A DNA stretch of 64,000 nt from Paraescarpia echinospica (taxonomy: Eukaryota; Annelida; Polychaeta; Sabellida; Siboglinidae): the NCBI GenBank assembly GCA_020002185.1, contig CM034536.1:15479614-15543613 (forward strand). Reading direction: 5' to 3'. Numbering within the stretch: position 1 is the first letter of the stretch; every line of letters starts with the position of its first letter. Shown one piece after another: positions 22,847-35,826 of the stretch. Both the position numbers and the translations under genes were made by a program. The notes beneath the pieces were generated by a model that saw only the letters and a program-made list of their open reading frames with translations, was not told the origin of the DNA and made no database searches.

Positions 22847-23986
22847 ATAAGGAGATAGCCTACAAGCCCTTAGTGGTGGTGTTGACGAAGCCTCACAGCG
22901 GCAAGGGAAATGGATAGGATATTTTGTTTAAATAATTATCGAATAACTGTTAATACAACTAATGTTGTTGAATGGCTAACTGCTGAGGGAAAGTGGGAGA
23001 CGCGGTGGTTAAGGGTGAAGAACGTGGGAAAGCACAAATGAAAATTAATTGATAGGTTTTCTCCCTGTTAGCATCGAGATCGATTGACGCCTAGCACAAC
23101 TACCTAGATCCAGCTTTGGAAAACTGGAAAGCCAATGCCCGACGTTAGTAAACACACCATTCTTGAAGGAATAATATGGTAGCAACAATATGCTCTTAGG
23201 GATATGAAGGTGCTGCCAAAATGGCTTTCACCGCGCAACCACGAGTCAGACAGCTGATCCCTGACACCATTGCAAACGATACAATATCTACTCTACATGC
23301 CAGTAAAGGGTCAGTGGTGAGAAGTATGACGGACGCACTCCGGTAGATCATCTTCCCCTTCAACTACTCAGCCAAGGAGCTGCATGTCTTTCAGACAGAG
23401 TGAGGTGAGGATGCACAAGCTGACACGAATAAAAGTAAGCTGCAATCGCATTGAGACAAGATGGGTCAGTCGTGCAAATGCACTGTATTAATTGAAGTCT
23501 GCATTCATTGTTGCAATGCTGGAATATCTGGAAGATGATTAGAATGGCAATGCCAGAAGTTAATTGTCCATCAAGGAGTCTGATTGCATCATAACACTAG
23601 TGACCATGTAGTGACCATGTCCACCATAGTCTGCTTCATCAGTCTTCTACAGACCAAACAGGTTGTCCTCATGCAGGCAGCCAAGAGCTAGCAGGAACAT
23701 TTGAGCAAGAAATCAACATGTTATCCAACAATTGTTAAGCTACACTGAAGGTTCATATCCATTTTTTCAGAGATATATGTCGTGTATTAATAATATAATA
23801 TATACTAAAAAGGTAACTTCATTTGCGCTTAAATCTTTAGAAGTCAAGCTCATTGGTCAATGTAGGAGTCATGTGGTTTTTCCATTATCGCGGATTTTTT
23901 ACGCAGTTGCAATTGGTTACACAGTTTCGGACTATCAGATCACCTCTACATAGATGAATACTGGGGGGGGGGAGGGCTGAAGCTCA
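22847..23986. other. Non-coding interval
   Basis: No gene, tRNA or repeat could be supported. Short stretches near 23,215-23,460 look faintly coding, but every frame is interrupted. Confidence 0.4.
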
Positions 23987-25542
23987 CTGCCAAGATCCGC
24001 CAGGTAAAGCGAACTTGTTTATATATATATATATATATATATATATTTGGATTCAGGAATAGTGTAAAACTCGACAGAAATATCAAGGCAAGGTACAGAT
24101 TTCCATTATTTATTCACCCCCACCGAACAAAACAAAAAAAATATTCTTAAATCACCTTGGGGAGAATATTAACTTCTGATCCCATCTTTAAAATACTCCT
24201 TATTGAGATTCGCCAGCCTCATACACACTCTTATCATCGAAAAGATATCAATATATAAACATATCTTCCAAGTTACCACTTACATATACAGATTGTAAAA
24301 ATCCCTCCAACATAGTTAACAAAAACAACCATGACAGACAGATACAAACTTCTGCGATCACAATAGTCTGGGCACTGTTTCCTTCGAGGCCATCGTAATG
24401 TAAATATAATTCGAAGCATGTTCGAGTCCAACGATACCCTATTCCGACACGGACGTAAATTTGATTCGTTTCTAACTGTAACCTTCCGAAGTCGACTCAG
24501 CTCTATTTGAGGGAATTTCCCTCTTCTCGCGGGAATCCACTCATGACGCTGATACCGCCTATTCGCGTATAGCATTGCTATAGGTCTCTCGGCCTCACGA
24601 ACAAACGTGTAGACTTTGCTGGCCGTCACTCTGACCCGGCATTACAATAAATGTTAACTACAATAATAAAATATTCCTACTCAGTGGTATGAACGATACA
24701 CCCCTCAGAATATATGTTATTTCCTTCAACACAGAACACAATCATAATACCTGTATATATAATTTCGACGTATCAGAGCTAAAACAGTGAAGTGACCCCA
24801 ATAGTGAATATAATCCGTGACAACAATATTACAATGCACATTCGATTATCGTTACTATAGAACAATCGCTAGCTGACCGATGATCCGCTATCCCATATAA
24901 TATGCGCGACATCAGTATCGTCGCATTAATCAAGGTTCATTTATCCTCGGCCACACCCTTTTTAAATTTAACAATATAAACCAGATAACCAATACAATAC
25001 CTATAACTAACATTCACTCAGGTGCATACAGACCATGTATTTTACATACCTCCGGTATTCTCTTCTATAATGGGCAGGTATGTCAGACGTCGTTGTATAT
25101 TTACGCAAACGCTCGGTGTGACATCTCTGTCTTGGTTTGACCACCACACAGTAATAATATCTGGTGACAATGGAGAACAGGCTACATACTCCTTTCTGCA
25201 TGTAACTCTGGACTGGTGTTATCTATCTGTCTCAACCACTAGTCAGTGAATAATCCTTCACGTCTGTCATGTGACCCATGCTGATGCTGACATCATTGTA
25301 AGAATTCCACCGCCCCATAAGTAATACAACCATTCAACATGTATATAAATCCTCATTATACCGACATACCGACATTCTAATACGTAGTGAAATAATATTA
25401 TTCTACATAAGTTTCCATCCATACCACTGTTCCTATTAATATAAAGCTGTCTACCATTCTATAATTATTACATATTAGACTCAACTATTCTACCTGTCTG
25501 ACCCTATGCCACCTCCCCAGTGCATTCACACTGTTGCGTAAG
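23987..25542 (+). repeat. Unclassified repeat, copy E1
   Basis: Starts near CTGCCAAGATCCGCCAGG and ends near CTGTTGCGTAAGC. Almost all of it recurs in reverse orientation at 28,927-29,311 plus 36,068-36,642. E1 has about 610 extra bases (roughly 24,512-25,125) absent from the other copy. A (TA)n tract lies at 24,021-24,046. No terminal inverted repeats or coding frame were seen; a solo LTR of an unrecognised retroelement is possible. Confidence 0.65.
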
Positions 25543-25800
25543 CCGTGTTGAGTTGACCAAAATCTCCAATTGCACTCGCCTTGAGGCTGACCAAAACCTT
25601 CAACGGCACACCCTAGCCAAACTATGGCGGGGGGGGGTTAAATATATCTCCAGCCTCCATCAACATTATTGGGGCTCAGCTCTCAAGCCAGGGGTTTTGA
25701 GTGCGTCGTAACCGAGAAGGGCTGTCTCTGGTTCCGACGCCGATATTCTATTATATAGAATTGTGCTTCCACGTGTATTTATCCTAGCTACGCCCCGGAA
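25543..25800 (-). repeat. MITE-like fragment with CCGGGGCGTAGCTA end
   Basis: The right edge TAGCTACGCCCCGG and internal GAGGCTGACCAAAACCTTC and CTCAGCCCTCC words match 19,140-19,400 in the other orientation. Non-coding. Confidence 0.35.
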
Positions 25801-26499
25801 AAGGCACCCCTTCCCTAAATCTGGGGTGCTCAGCCCTCCCGATCTCCCTCCGGTTCCGACGCCTTAGACATAGTTTGTGGTAGTCTATTAGTGTAAAGGT
25901 AATGAATATTTGTTACAGATATTATTGTATGCATGTGCAGGAACACATCTACCCATGCGTGACACGCCACCATTTCATTGTTTTCTCCTATGACCAAGAA
26001 GTATCGTGATAATATGTACCGCTATTGAGGGAGTTCTAGCAGAGGAGTAGCTGGAAGGTGTAGAAAACGTAAAAACGGCGTACGTTTCCTAGTGTTTTTA
26101 ATAGCCTTCTCCGTCAGTTACGCACAGCTAAAACGCAACCCTACATTTATTAATGTTAACGAGCTATATTTTCCTCAAATTTACATTTAGCCCGATCATT
26201 TGTTTCAGGATTCCTTCGTTAACTCAGTAAGAACGTCATGACAAAACAAAACAAAACACCCTACAAGAACGATACAATTGTAGGGGCCTAGTGGACCAAT
26301 CTAAACTGTGAACGCTGGACGCGCAAGAAGTGGTCATTATAGAAAACACTGTCAATTATTACTTTTATTTTATTCATCACATTTTGTACTTGTTTCTGTA
26401 CATTCCCACAACATACCTCACAATAAAAAATACAATATTAATTTTTTTATGGTAGCACTTCTAACATTGACAGGCGAATAGTCTTAGAATGAGCAGCCT

Positions 26500-26940
26500 T
26501 TGGTAGACTCAGAAACAACATATTTTCAAACAGAGGCATCTCAATAATGAAAGCCAGACTATGTGGGGCCCATATACTGCCTATAACAATCTATGGTGCA
26601 GAAACCTGGACACTACAATCGCAAGAGATGCAGTCTCTTGAAGTTTTTGAGATGCCTTGCCTACGGGCTATCAGAGGTGTTTCTAGGGCAGAGAGATTAC
26701 GAAATAGCCAAATCAGAGTTGATAAATTCACCCCTGAATCCATCTCAGATGTCATCAGACGTAGAAGACTGGATATGTCTGCCGTACGCCAAACGAAAAC
26801 CTCATGAAACAGCTTTCAATGAATAATCTAAAGGGCACAGAAAACGAGGAAGGCCAGAATAGGTGGAGTGACCAAATTAGACAGGACACTGGACTCCCGC
26901 TTTTAACAGCATTGTGTTAACGGCAGGACGAAATGGAGGG
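26500..26940 (+). mobile_element. RTE/BovB-like LINE 3' end relic
   Basis: Encodes a C-terminal RT segment typical of RTE-type LINEs: ITIYGAETWTLQSQEMQ (26,585), CLRAIRGVSRAERLRN (26,660), ISDVIRRRRL (26,745), then in another frame WSDQIRQDTGLPLLTA (about 26,865). At least two frameshifts. The 5' part is absent. Confidence 0.65.
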
Positions 26941-27131
26941 GTGTGATATCCAGTAGGATGGCGAGGGGTCAAATTCGCGTAGGCCTTTAAGTCAAATCAG
27001 TCAAGCTTCCAATTTCTAAAACGTCAATTGGACATTTATTTTTCCCGTTTTTGGCTCTTTACGTTTTGCCGTTTAAAAACGTATAAGACGGACACACTAT
27101 ACATGTCCCGAGAGCTTACAGTGAGAACAAT

Positions 27132-27387
27132 CTATGGTGAAACGTTTGTGAGCCTGACTTTATAATTCACGATATAAATATATATATATATATTATGCAT
27201 TCATTATTATATTATTATTTATTTCATTACACGCAATTTAATGTTCATTATTTAATACATTTAATTATGTAATTCATTTACGTATTTATGGGTCAATGTC
27301 CCAAAACGTGTACGATTGATAAAACCATGCCTTTGGCTTTTATACCGTGAATTATAAAGTCAGGCTCACAAACATTTCACCATATAT
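27132..27387. mobile_element. Small MITE with ~43-bp inverted termini
   Basis: TATGGTGAAACGTTTGTGAG then CCTGACTTTATAATTCACG at the left is mirrored by CGTGAATTATAAAGTCAGGC then TCACAAACATTTCACCATA at the right, with two mismatches. The spacer is AT-rich, including (TA)n. A TA target duplication is plausible (Tc1/mariner-type). Confidence 0.7.
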
Positions 27388-27699
27388 ATATATATATACA
27401 TATATATACATATTATACATATAATACTATATTATATATATATTATATAAGTGAATAAATATGTGTCCTATGTTAATTACAGAATTTTTTTGAATTGAAC
27501 GATGGATAGCGTGTGACGCACTGTGATACAGCGGCCATGTTTGATTTACTGTTCGTTTGATTCTTGTGTTATTGCCATGGGTGTGGCGCGCAACGGCGGC
27601 TGTTGCCACTGGAATCATCCTCCGCCTGCAATGATAGGTCAGACACGTCTAGACAACGACAGATAAACGAGCAAACGAACGAACGAACGAACGGACGAA

Positions 27700-28392
27700 T
27701 TAACAAGATTTAACAAGATTGCCACCCATATAATTAACTCTAGATGGCAAGTGGACAAGGGAGCCTTTTGGCTTATCGAGAGTGCAACCCTTTTTATCTA
27801 CGTGTATCCCGCCCTTCTGAGGTATGTGTCGATTTTATTTTTAAACATATTCACGCTACTAGCACCCACACAATCAGCAGACAATCTGTTCCATTCATTT
27901 ACAGTCCTTTGTGAGAATGAGAACTTTCTTATATCTAATCTACACTGCTCCTTTACTAATGTAACTTCATGTCCTCTAGTCCTTTCTTAACTGAGAAAAA
28001 ATATGTCTATCAGTATTTTCATAACCATTCAATATTTTAAACACTTCTATCTGATCTCCTCTCAATCTCCTGGTTTCTAGTGTTGTTAAACCACATTCTT
28101 TTAGGCGTATTTCGTAACTAACATCCATCAGTTTTTGTATCATTTTAGTCGCTCTCTTCTGTACTCTTTCTAGCATATATATGTCCTTCTTGCGATATGG
28201 CCTCCACGCTTGTATACAATATTCTAAATGAGGCCTAACTGTTGTTTTGTATAGCGGTATTATTAATTATTTTCCCTATACGCTGTATTTCGTCTAATTT
28301 TTTAATCCAAGGATTTGATTTTCCTTTGAAGCTGCACTGCTTTGAAACCTTCATATCAGCACTAATGGTTAACCCTAAGTCTTTAGTGCAGT
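27700..28392 (-). mobile_element. CR1 LINE 3' fragment, second copy of the 11.3-13.8 kb family
   Basis: Reverse complement of 13,056-13,765, ending in two TCTTGTTAA-type tail units. The minus-strand coding remnant includes CGLTTLETRRLRGDQIEVF and FSFSQRTVNEWNRLS. It is 5'-truncated at the codons for KDLG. A short (GAAC)n run at 27,672-27,700 precedes the tail. Confidence 0.85.
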
Positions 28393-28617
28393 ACACCCCA
28401 TTGTATTAACGAGTGGAATAATCGATTGACTGATTAATTAATTGAATGATTGATTAAATGAACTTGTGCTGTTCCTGCAGCAAAAATAGTTAAAATATAA
28501 TATAAATAAATAATAACAAAAAGTAATAAAATAATGTTATGACATCCTGTCTCCCAAGGGGTCTACGGGCTAGAGGTAAAACAAAATCGACCCCTGGCCC
28601 TCCACGTTAAAATACAT

Positions 28618-28790
28618 CTATATTATAAAACAGTTAGTTCTGTTTGTTTGTGCCTCCACATCGCCGTCAGCATGTATCGGGCTGACATTTTGCATGTGAT
28701 CTAGCCAGCACATTGTGATGGTTTGTAGATCGAGACATTTTTTACATTTGTCCGGGGGTGGAGAACTTGGGGGGGGCTCATTATTTCAAA
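28618..28790 (+). repeat. Old dispersed repeat, copy 2
   Basis: TCTATATTATAAAACAGTTA, TGTTTGTTTGTGC, GTCAGCATGTATCGGGCTG and GGTTTGTAGATCGAGA share order with copies near 2,030-2,230 and 44,100-44,225. Confidence 0.45.
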
Positions 28791-30095
28791 AGGCTGTACG
28801 TGGAGTTCCCGCCGCGTGATTTAATGTTTTTGCCATGATTTGGTATTAAGAACTTAATATAGATAGCTATCGACTGTGAAATACTAAAATACGGGTTACC
28901 CTATACGGATATTGACTGCTGGCTAATGCTTACGCAACAGTTTGAATGCACTGGGGAGGTGGCATAGGGTCAGATTTTCAAAGAACCGAGGAAACATTAC
29001 ATTATAGTTAGGGTAGACAGGTAGAAGTTGAGCCTGATATGTAATAATTATATAATGGTAGACATCTTTATATGAATAGGAACTGTGGTATGGTTGGAAA
29101 CGTATATAGAATAATTTCAGAACATATTGGAATGTTGGTATAATGAGGATTTATATACATGTTGAATGATTGTATTACTTATGGGGCGGTGGAATTCTTA
29201 CAATGATGTCAGCATCAGCAGGGGACACATGACAGATGCGAAGGATATTGCTCACTGACTAGTGGTTGAGACAGATAGATCACACCAGTCCAGAGTTACG
29301 AGCAGAAAGGAGGAACAAGAACAAGAACAAGAAGTTTATTTTGACCCCAAAATATAACACATATTCATAGAATAAACACATCAAGTATATAGATTTACAC
29401 AAATAAAATAGATCTGCATACTTAATAATGTGTGTATGTACCATTTTTGAAACCAATATAATAATTATTTAACAGAAAATCACCTTTTAATTTTATGATA
29501 AATAGTGGGTCAGTGGCTCCGATTAAGACATATTGTCGCTATCATAGGAGCCACCGCAGTTATGACAAATATATTTTTTTAATATATGATGGCCTTTCAA
29601 GTTATGTGTCTATCTAAATTATACACTGTAAATGTGAATTATATGTGGCAGTAAATGTTCTTTATAGCGATTGATATAATCAAAACTGTGTATGTACTTG
29701 ATTACTAAAATGTTTGTCCATTTATTAACAATTTACATTACTGATTTTGGTTACATGAATAACAATTTAAAAGTGTACATGTATCTTTGTATTTTTTCAG
29801 GAGAACGTTTTTAGTGTAAATTGCAAAGCCTCGCAGGCTATGAGTGTATATATTTTCTTTCACTATTTCTGGAGTGTCGTTTATAATGTATGGCAAGTTA
29901 TATTTAAGACATTGTTTTGCAAATTCATGTTTAGTTCTGGCAATATGTATATTTTTAGATTTCCGAGTGTCATGATGGTGTGTATTAACATTTGATGTAA
30001 TCTGCCAGTTTAATAAGTCAACAGGTAGATTTGTGAGAGCGTATTTAAAGTAAAATTGTAATACTTGTAATTCTAATAAGTTTTATTGTCTATTT

Positions 30096-33000
30096 TTAGT
30101 ATAAGGGGTTGTTTCCCTTTATTGGCTCAATTGTGTTATATTGTATATTATTACTTAAAGATCTTATAGTAGTAGATAACGTGGTGTCATCTGCATACAT
30201 TATAAACGTAGATATGTTACTAGCTTGTGAGAAGTCATTTATATATATAATAAGTAACAATGGCCCAAGGATTGAACCTTGTGGGACTCCAACTGCCATT
30301 GGAAGAATTTCAGATTCTATTTCTTCAATTTCAACATACTGTTTCCGATTGTTTAATTTTTTTTTTAAAAGAAGTAGAGCTGCAGCGTCAATACCATAAT
30401 ATCGCAATTTATTTAATAAAATGGTGCGGTCAATAGTGTCAAAAGCTTTAGAAAGATCGAGAAATATGTTAATCGGAACGTTATTTTTATCCATATGCGT
30501 TATAATTATATTTACTAATTCTAATGCAGCACATTCAGTTGAATGTTTAAGTCTAAAACCGTACTGAATGTCAAACAGTAGATTGATATCATTAAAAAAT
30601 GCCGATAACTGAGTAAACATTATTTTCTCTATTACTTTAGAAATCGTTGGAAGTAGAGAAATGGGCCTATAATTTTTGAATAATGTTGGATCATCTTTCT
30701 TAAAAGGTAGGAATTACTTTGGCAATTTTGAGTTTATTATTCCTGTGTTTAACACCTGATTTATTTATCTTCATCAATGTTATAAAATCTAAATATCGTA
30801 TCTATGTGTTTATTTAAATAATAATTAAAGTAATAATATTTAATATCATTTGCAATAGTCTGAGCTATGTTTGTGAAAAAAGTATTACATTTATTAGCAA
30901 TACTTTTTTAATCTGTTAATCTTACATCATTTTCTATTTTAACAAATGTTGGGAATTTTTGTTGTGTTTTAGTTTTTTAGACAGAAAATCATTTATGGTT
31001 TTCCAAGTATTTCTTATATCGTCTTTGTACAGATTAAAACATGATTCAAAATAAATTTGGTTTGCTGCACAAATGCTTTTCCTTAATATTCCGTTATACG
31101 TTTTGAGGTTAATGCTAATTGTTTCATAGTTTGGTGAATTTGAGTTAGTTAATTTTAATTGTTTATATAGTTTATATCGATACCTAATTGACTTCAGCAA
31201 ACCCTGAGTAATCCATGCAGATTTGTTATGCTTATATTTATCAAATTTTACCAATTTGCTTGGCATGTGTTTATTTTTAGACCGTAGAATCTCATTATAT
31301 ATCGAATCATAATTTAAATTTGGATCAGCATTTGGGATTTTATCAATTGTATTGTAAATTTCATCTGATTTAATTTCATGTCTAACGTTCTGCATTGCCT
31401 CTGTGCTTAATACATTTATTTTTACATATTTAGGAGCAGGTTCTGTCTTGTTGGTGATGTCTAAGATCATGAAGTATGGTTGATGATCAGAGAATCGTTT
31501 GATTAATATCCCTGCCGTACATTCTAATACAACTTGACCAAGTTTACAGAAAAAAGTTGTTTATCATGGTTCCGTGTGTTCTTGTAAATCTAGTGGGAAG
31601 AGTTATTTGGGGGTAAAGACTGTGTGGTGTTAACGTATCAAAAAAAATACTATAAATATAATTTTCATTTATTTTGAGTAAGTTTATATTAAAATATCCT
31701 ACAATACTTACTTACTTACTTACTTATCCTCGTCGTGCCGTGTGGCACATAAGGCTCGCACAAGATCTCGCCAGACCCCTCTGTCTTGGGCTTTCCTTGC
31801 TGTTGTGCCTCAGGTCAGCCCAGCATTCTTTCGTTCTTCTTCAATTGTTCGTCGCCAAGTTGTTTTTGGTCTGCCTCTTTTCCTACTTCTTTCTGGCGTC
31901 CAGGTCAATGCTGTCTTTGCTGGAATGTAGCTGCTTATCCTGTAGACATGGCCGAGCCATGTCCACCTCCTATTTTTCAGGGTGAGGCAGATCTGTTGTT
32001 GTTTTGTTGTTTGGTGGAGTCTTGTGTTGGAAATGGTCTCAGGCCAGTATACTTTCATTATCTTCCTTAGGCAGGTGTTGTGGAAGCTGGAGAGTCTATT
32101 GGTGTCTTGCTGTGTCATGCGCCAGCACTCTGAGCCATACAGGAGCACAGAGAGGACATTGCTCTTGTAGATTCTTAGTTTTGTTTTTCTGGAGTATACT
32201 GAGGATTTCCATAGCCGTTGAAGATTTGTAAATGCTGACCTGGCTTTTCCCAAACGTGTTTTAATGTCTTCTTTTGCACCTCCTTGGAGACTGATGATGC
32301 TGTCCAGGTAGGTGAACTTGTTCACATATTCGAGTGCTTGATTGTTAATCATGATAGGTTGCTCTGTCAGGTTGCTGTTTGTCATTATTTTTGTCTTTTT
32401 TGCATTAATTGAAAGACCAATGGAACTGGCTTGTTGTTCTAGGTTACTTATTTTCTTTTGTACTTGATCTCGAGTGTGAGAAGGTAGAGCAAGATCATCT
32501 GCATAGATTAAATCTTCGAGTGAAGAGCACAGGTTCCATCTGATTCCAGTCCGCTGTTGGTTGGTCATGATTTTTGTAGTCCAATCGATGGCTAGGGTGA
32601 AAAGAAATGAAGACATGACACACCCTTGGCGGACACCGGAGTTCACAGTGAATTTTGTTGTTCAGTTTCCGACACTGCAGGAGAAATTCCTGTAGAAGCT
32701 CTGAATGAGTTTCACCAGCTTTTCTGGAATTCCATAGTGCCTCAGGATTTTTCAAAGGCTCTCTCTGTGCACACTGCCGAATGCTTTTTCAAAATCTACA
32801 AAATTGACATATATTTTTCTCTGCCATTCGTTGCATTGTTCTAGAATGTTCCGCAAAGTGAAGATGTGTTCGGTTGTTCCTCTCCCTTTTCTGAAGCCTG
32901 CTTGTTCTGGACGGAGAAGCTTGTCTACTGTTGTTTTCATTCGTGTCATGATGATCTTAGAGACAATTTTGCTTGGTATGGAGAGTAGAGTAATTCCCCT

Positions 33001-34110
33001 CCAATTGCTGCAGTCTGCTAAATTTCCCTTCTTTGGTAACTTGATTATTCTCCCTTGAGACCAGTCATCAGGCAGTTCTTCTTTTCCCCATGTGTTGGTG
33101 AAGAGAGGGTGTAGTATATCGGCTGCCGTTTCTGGGTTTGTCTTGGAAACTTCTGCACATAATGCATCTGTTCCTGGAGCCTTGTTGTTCCCCAGTGTGG
33201 CTATTGCTGCTTTAATCTCAGCCTTCGTTGGTGGGGTCACTTCTAATTCCAGGTCTCTTTCTGCAGGCTGGATGTCTGCTGGGTGTTGTGGGTCTGTTCT
33301 GTTTAGTATTTCGTTGAAGTGTTCTATCCATCTTCTTTCTTGTTCCTCTTCATTGGTCAGCAGCCGTCCATCTTTGTCCATGACTGGGGGGTTGGCCTTG
33401 TAGTTGGTGTTTCCACAAATCTGTTTTGTTATCGTGTACACAGTGCTCATTTCATGCCTGCAAGCGGCTGTTTCAGCTTTGTTTGCAAGTTCTTCTAAAT
33501 GCTTTCTTTACAATAATTACTTCATGATTATTGTTTTCCAGTGATGCTACAGCTGATGAAAATTCATTTATAAAAGCATTTATCTCTTGATTTTGTATTC
33601 TTGGTGGTTTATAAGTTCCCAATGGTTAATGTTTTTGACAAATCACCACCATTTACTTTAATGATCAATCTTTCCCAGTGTTCATATATATTAAGGTTCA
33701 TAATTACTTCTGATTTATATTTAGTATCAATATATATTACTAAACCTCCTTTACTGCTACAACTTTTACCTTGCGTTATAGCATTATAACCATGCAATAC
33801 AAATTGAGAGAAATCATCGCCTTCCGCTGTCCACGACTTTTGTAAACATATTACATTAAATTTAAAATGTATACAATCTAGTTCTTCTACAAATGCCTCT
33901 AATTCAGTAAATTTTGAATTTAAGGATTGTATATTTGTGCTTAATATACTAAAACTTCTTTGTTTTTCTTGGCGAAAGCATTAAACTTATTAAAATCGCA
34001 ATAAGACGAGCGACGTATTATTTGTAGTTAATTAATCTCAGTATCATTTATATCTAACATGTCACTTAAACTGTTATTTTGTATACCTCCTAAATATGAC
34101 AGGAATAGTT
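30096..34110 (-). pseudogene. ORF2 of the CR1-type LINE (endonuclease-RT), split
   Basis: Endonuclease start LNSKFTELEAFVEELD (33,930), GGLVIYIDTKYKSEV (33,740) and NLYKPPRIQNQEINAFI (33,610) run up to HEVIIV, where the RTE insert begins. After the insert it resumes as IVGYFNINLLKINENY (31,690) and TLPTRFTRTHGTMINN (31,590). The linker covers 31,470-30,934. RT reads QYGFRLKHSTECAALELV (30,565), INIFLDLSKAFDTIDR (30,475), VGVPQGSILGPLLLIIYIN (30,300) and catalytic MYADDTTLS (30,200). The C-terminal third after 30,096 is degraded. The catalytic aspartates are still present. Confidence 0.75.
31707..33508 (-). mobile_element. RTE-like LINE insertion with 7-bp target duplication
   Basis: Flanked by TACAATA at 31,700-31,706 and 33,509-33,515. 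The minus-strand frame starts inside the linker (VYTITKQICGNTNYKANPP), then RT: NKAPGTDALCAEV (33,185), NWRGITLLSIPSKIVSKII (33,020), AGFRKGRGTTEHIFTLRN (32,915), NFVDFEKAFGSVHRESL (32,800), GVRQGCVMSSFLFTLAID (32,640), LIYADDLALPSH (32,510) and a C-terminal RGRPKTTWRRTIEEERK (31,860). It ends in (TAAG)n tail units at 31,707-31,725. It is 5'-truncated with one frameshift near 32,700-32,750. The catalytic YADD is intact; the AFDS motif has become AFGS. Confidence 0.85.
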
Positions 34111-35001
34111 CATCAAAGGTTATTTGATTTACAGTTTTGCATGATATGGACGATACGTTTTATGAAACTGACGTAGGTAGGCCGATGTACAATATGCAGT
34201 ATGTTGTGACATATACACATGGATAATATATTTCCACTAACTTCCACATTTCGTGATATCATTATACACAGTATTTTTACTTGTGAGTGAGTATGGATAG
34301 ACATCATATCATTCTGTTTAGAAAAGCATAAGAGCAAAAAGAATTAAAAAAATACTAACATACATTCATTGACTTCGCGAGAAGTTCCAAGGAGAAACGA
34401 AAAAAAAACCCTACCTACACAATATCAGCTTATCCCAAGTTATAGGGCAATATACACATTTACTCTATTTATTAATATTGTACTCGTTTTATCTCAATTT
34501 AATTTATAAGTTAACAGCTTAATTGCAAAACACTAAAAGTACATAACGTGACTACTATAATACAATAATTACTAGCATAATGGGATACGTAGATAACATT
34601 GTACACGAAAGATGTCATAAATATTATTTCCACATCAACTAGATATTAATACACAAACACCATAATTATACTTGTCAACAACAACAACAACAACAACTAA
34701 AGCAATATCTCTACATCGGTCAAATTTTAATGTTGCGATAATTGTGAAATAAATAATTATTATAGCACACTCGTCTAATTCTTCAATGCTACATATCACA
34801 ATGTTATAATAATGGGGAGGATATGGTTAATAATAATAAAACAGCGTGAGTACATTAGTTCACAAAAATACATATTCATACATATATATTCAGTATTACT
34901 ACACCTGTTCAAATAAAAATACAAAGAAGAACATACTGTTATGAGCATAAAGTGTCTTTGTCGTCCGACATTAACACCGTGAAAAGGTGTGAAATAGGAC
35001 T

Positions 35002-35826
35002 ACGCAGTGTAGCCGCATAAGGTGCCAGACATTTTTTGCACCTCTGAAAACAGCTGGAAAGCTGTTACTGTTCGAGCAACCGTTGCAGAAGCCGCGAAGC
35101 ACTGGTCTTGCTTCGTGAGTACTTGGCGAACTTTCATGTCCTGGGTTTTTATTAAAATGTTTCCATTATACGACCAGCAAGCCGCAATATTCCCAGCTTT
35201 CTTTAACTTTCGCTGCTCAAAAAGTAGTCCAGCTCGTTGGGTAGTTTAGTCTTCATTTACGAAGAGACGATTCGTGTCGGTCTTTGCATTGTGCGTTTTC
35301 ATGTTGGCCCGGCTCTTAAATACGGCATCTCGACGACGCTCCGATTTAAACCGCACTACGACAGTGCGCGGGCGTCCCTCTGGAACAAGGCGTCCAATTC
35401 TGTTCGCCCGTTCAGTATCATCGGACTGGATTTTCGGAACCATCTTCATGTTGTCGTTTAGAATACGCAATAGTAAATTTTCGAGTCCTGGTATACCAAC
35501 AGCCTGTGGGATTCCTTCGAATCTCAAATTTGGTCTTCTGCTGTACTGTTCTAGCCTATTATTATTTTGAAGGTCTAGAGGCACAACTCTCTTTTTCAGC
35601 TCGGATATTCTGTTTTCTTTCTGGTCAATGATTTTGAACAACTGTTCAGTTTTTGCTGTGAGTAGACCGAGTTTGTCAGAAACGGATATAAACGTTTTCT
35701 AAGTTTTCAGAACATCACTGTCTGTAAGGATTTCTGCAAATGCTAGTTTTAGTGTGTCCACGTCAATGCCACTGCCTTGTGCGGCAGTGGCAGAGCTGCC
35801 CTTTCGTTGGCCAGGTATTGCTCATG
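35002..35826 (-). pseudogene. ORF1 (RNA-binding protein) of the CR1-type LINE
   Basis: Order on the minus strand: short coiled-coil-like stretch (KIIDQKENRISELKKR, 35,640), then an L1-ORF1-like RRM domain (NRLEQYSRRPNLRFEGIP, 35,560; ERANRIGRLVPEGRPRTVVV, 35,400; RFKSERRRDAVFKSRAN, 35,330), then the C-terminal domain (RLFVNED, 35,250; LKKAGNIAACWSYNGN, about 35,200). A stop after FVNED and another near 35,700 interrupt it. ORF1 binds the LINE RNA in related families. Confidence 0.65.

Noticed and set aside
24273..24629. 118-residue minus-strand frame in repeat E1
   Set aside because: It is not preserved in the reverse copy E2 and carries no recognisable motif.
34113..34960. Possible separate gene between LINE ORF1 and ORF2
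   Set aside because: Only short AT-rich frames; better explained as the inter-ORF region of the CR1-type LINE, possibly enlarged by an unrecognised insertion.
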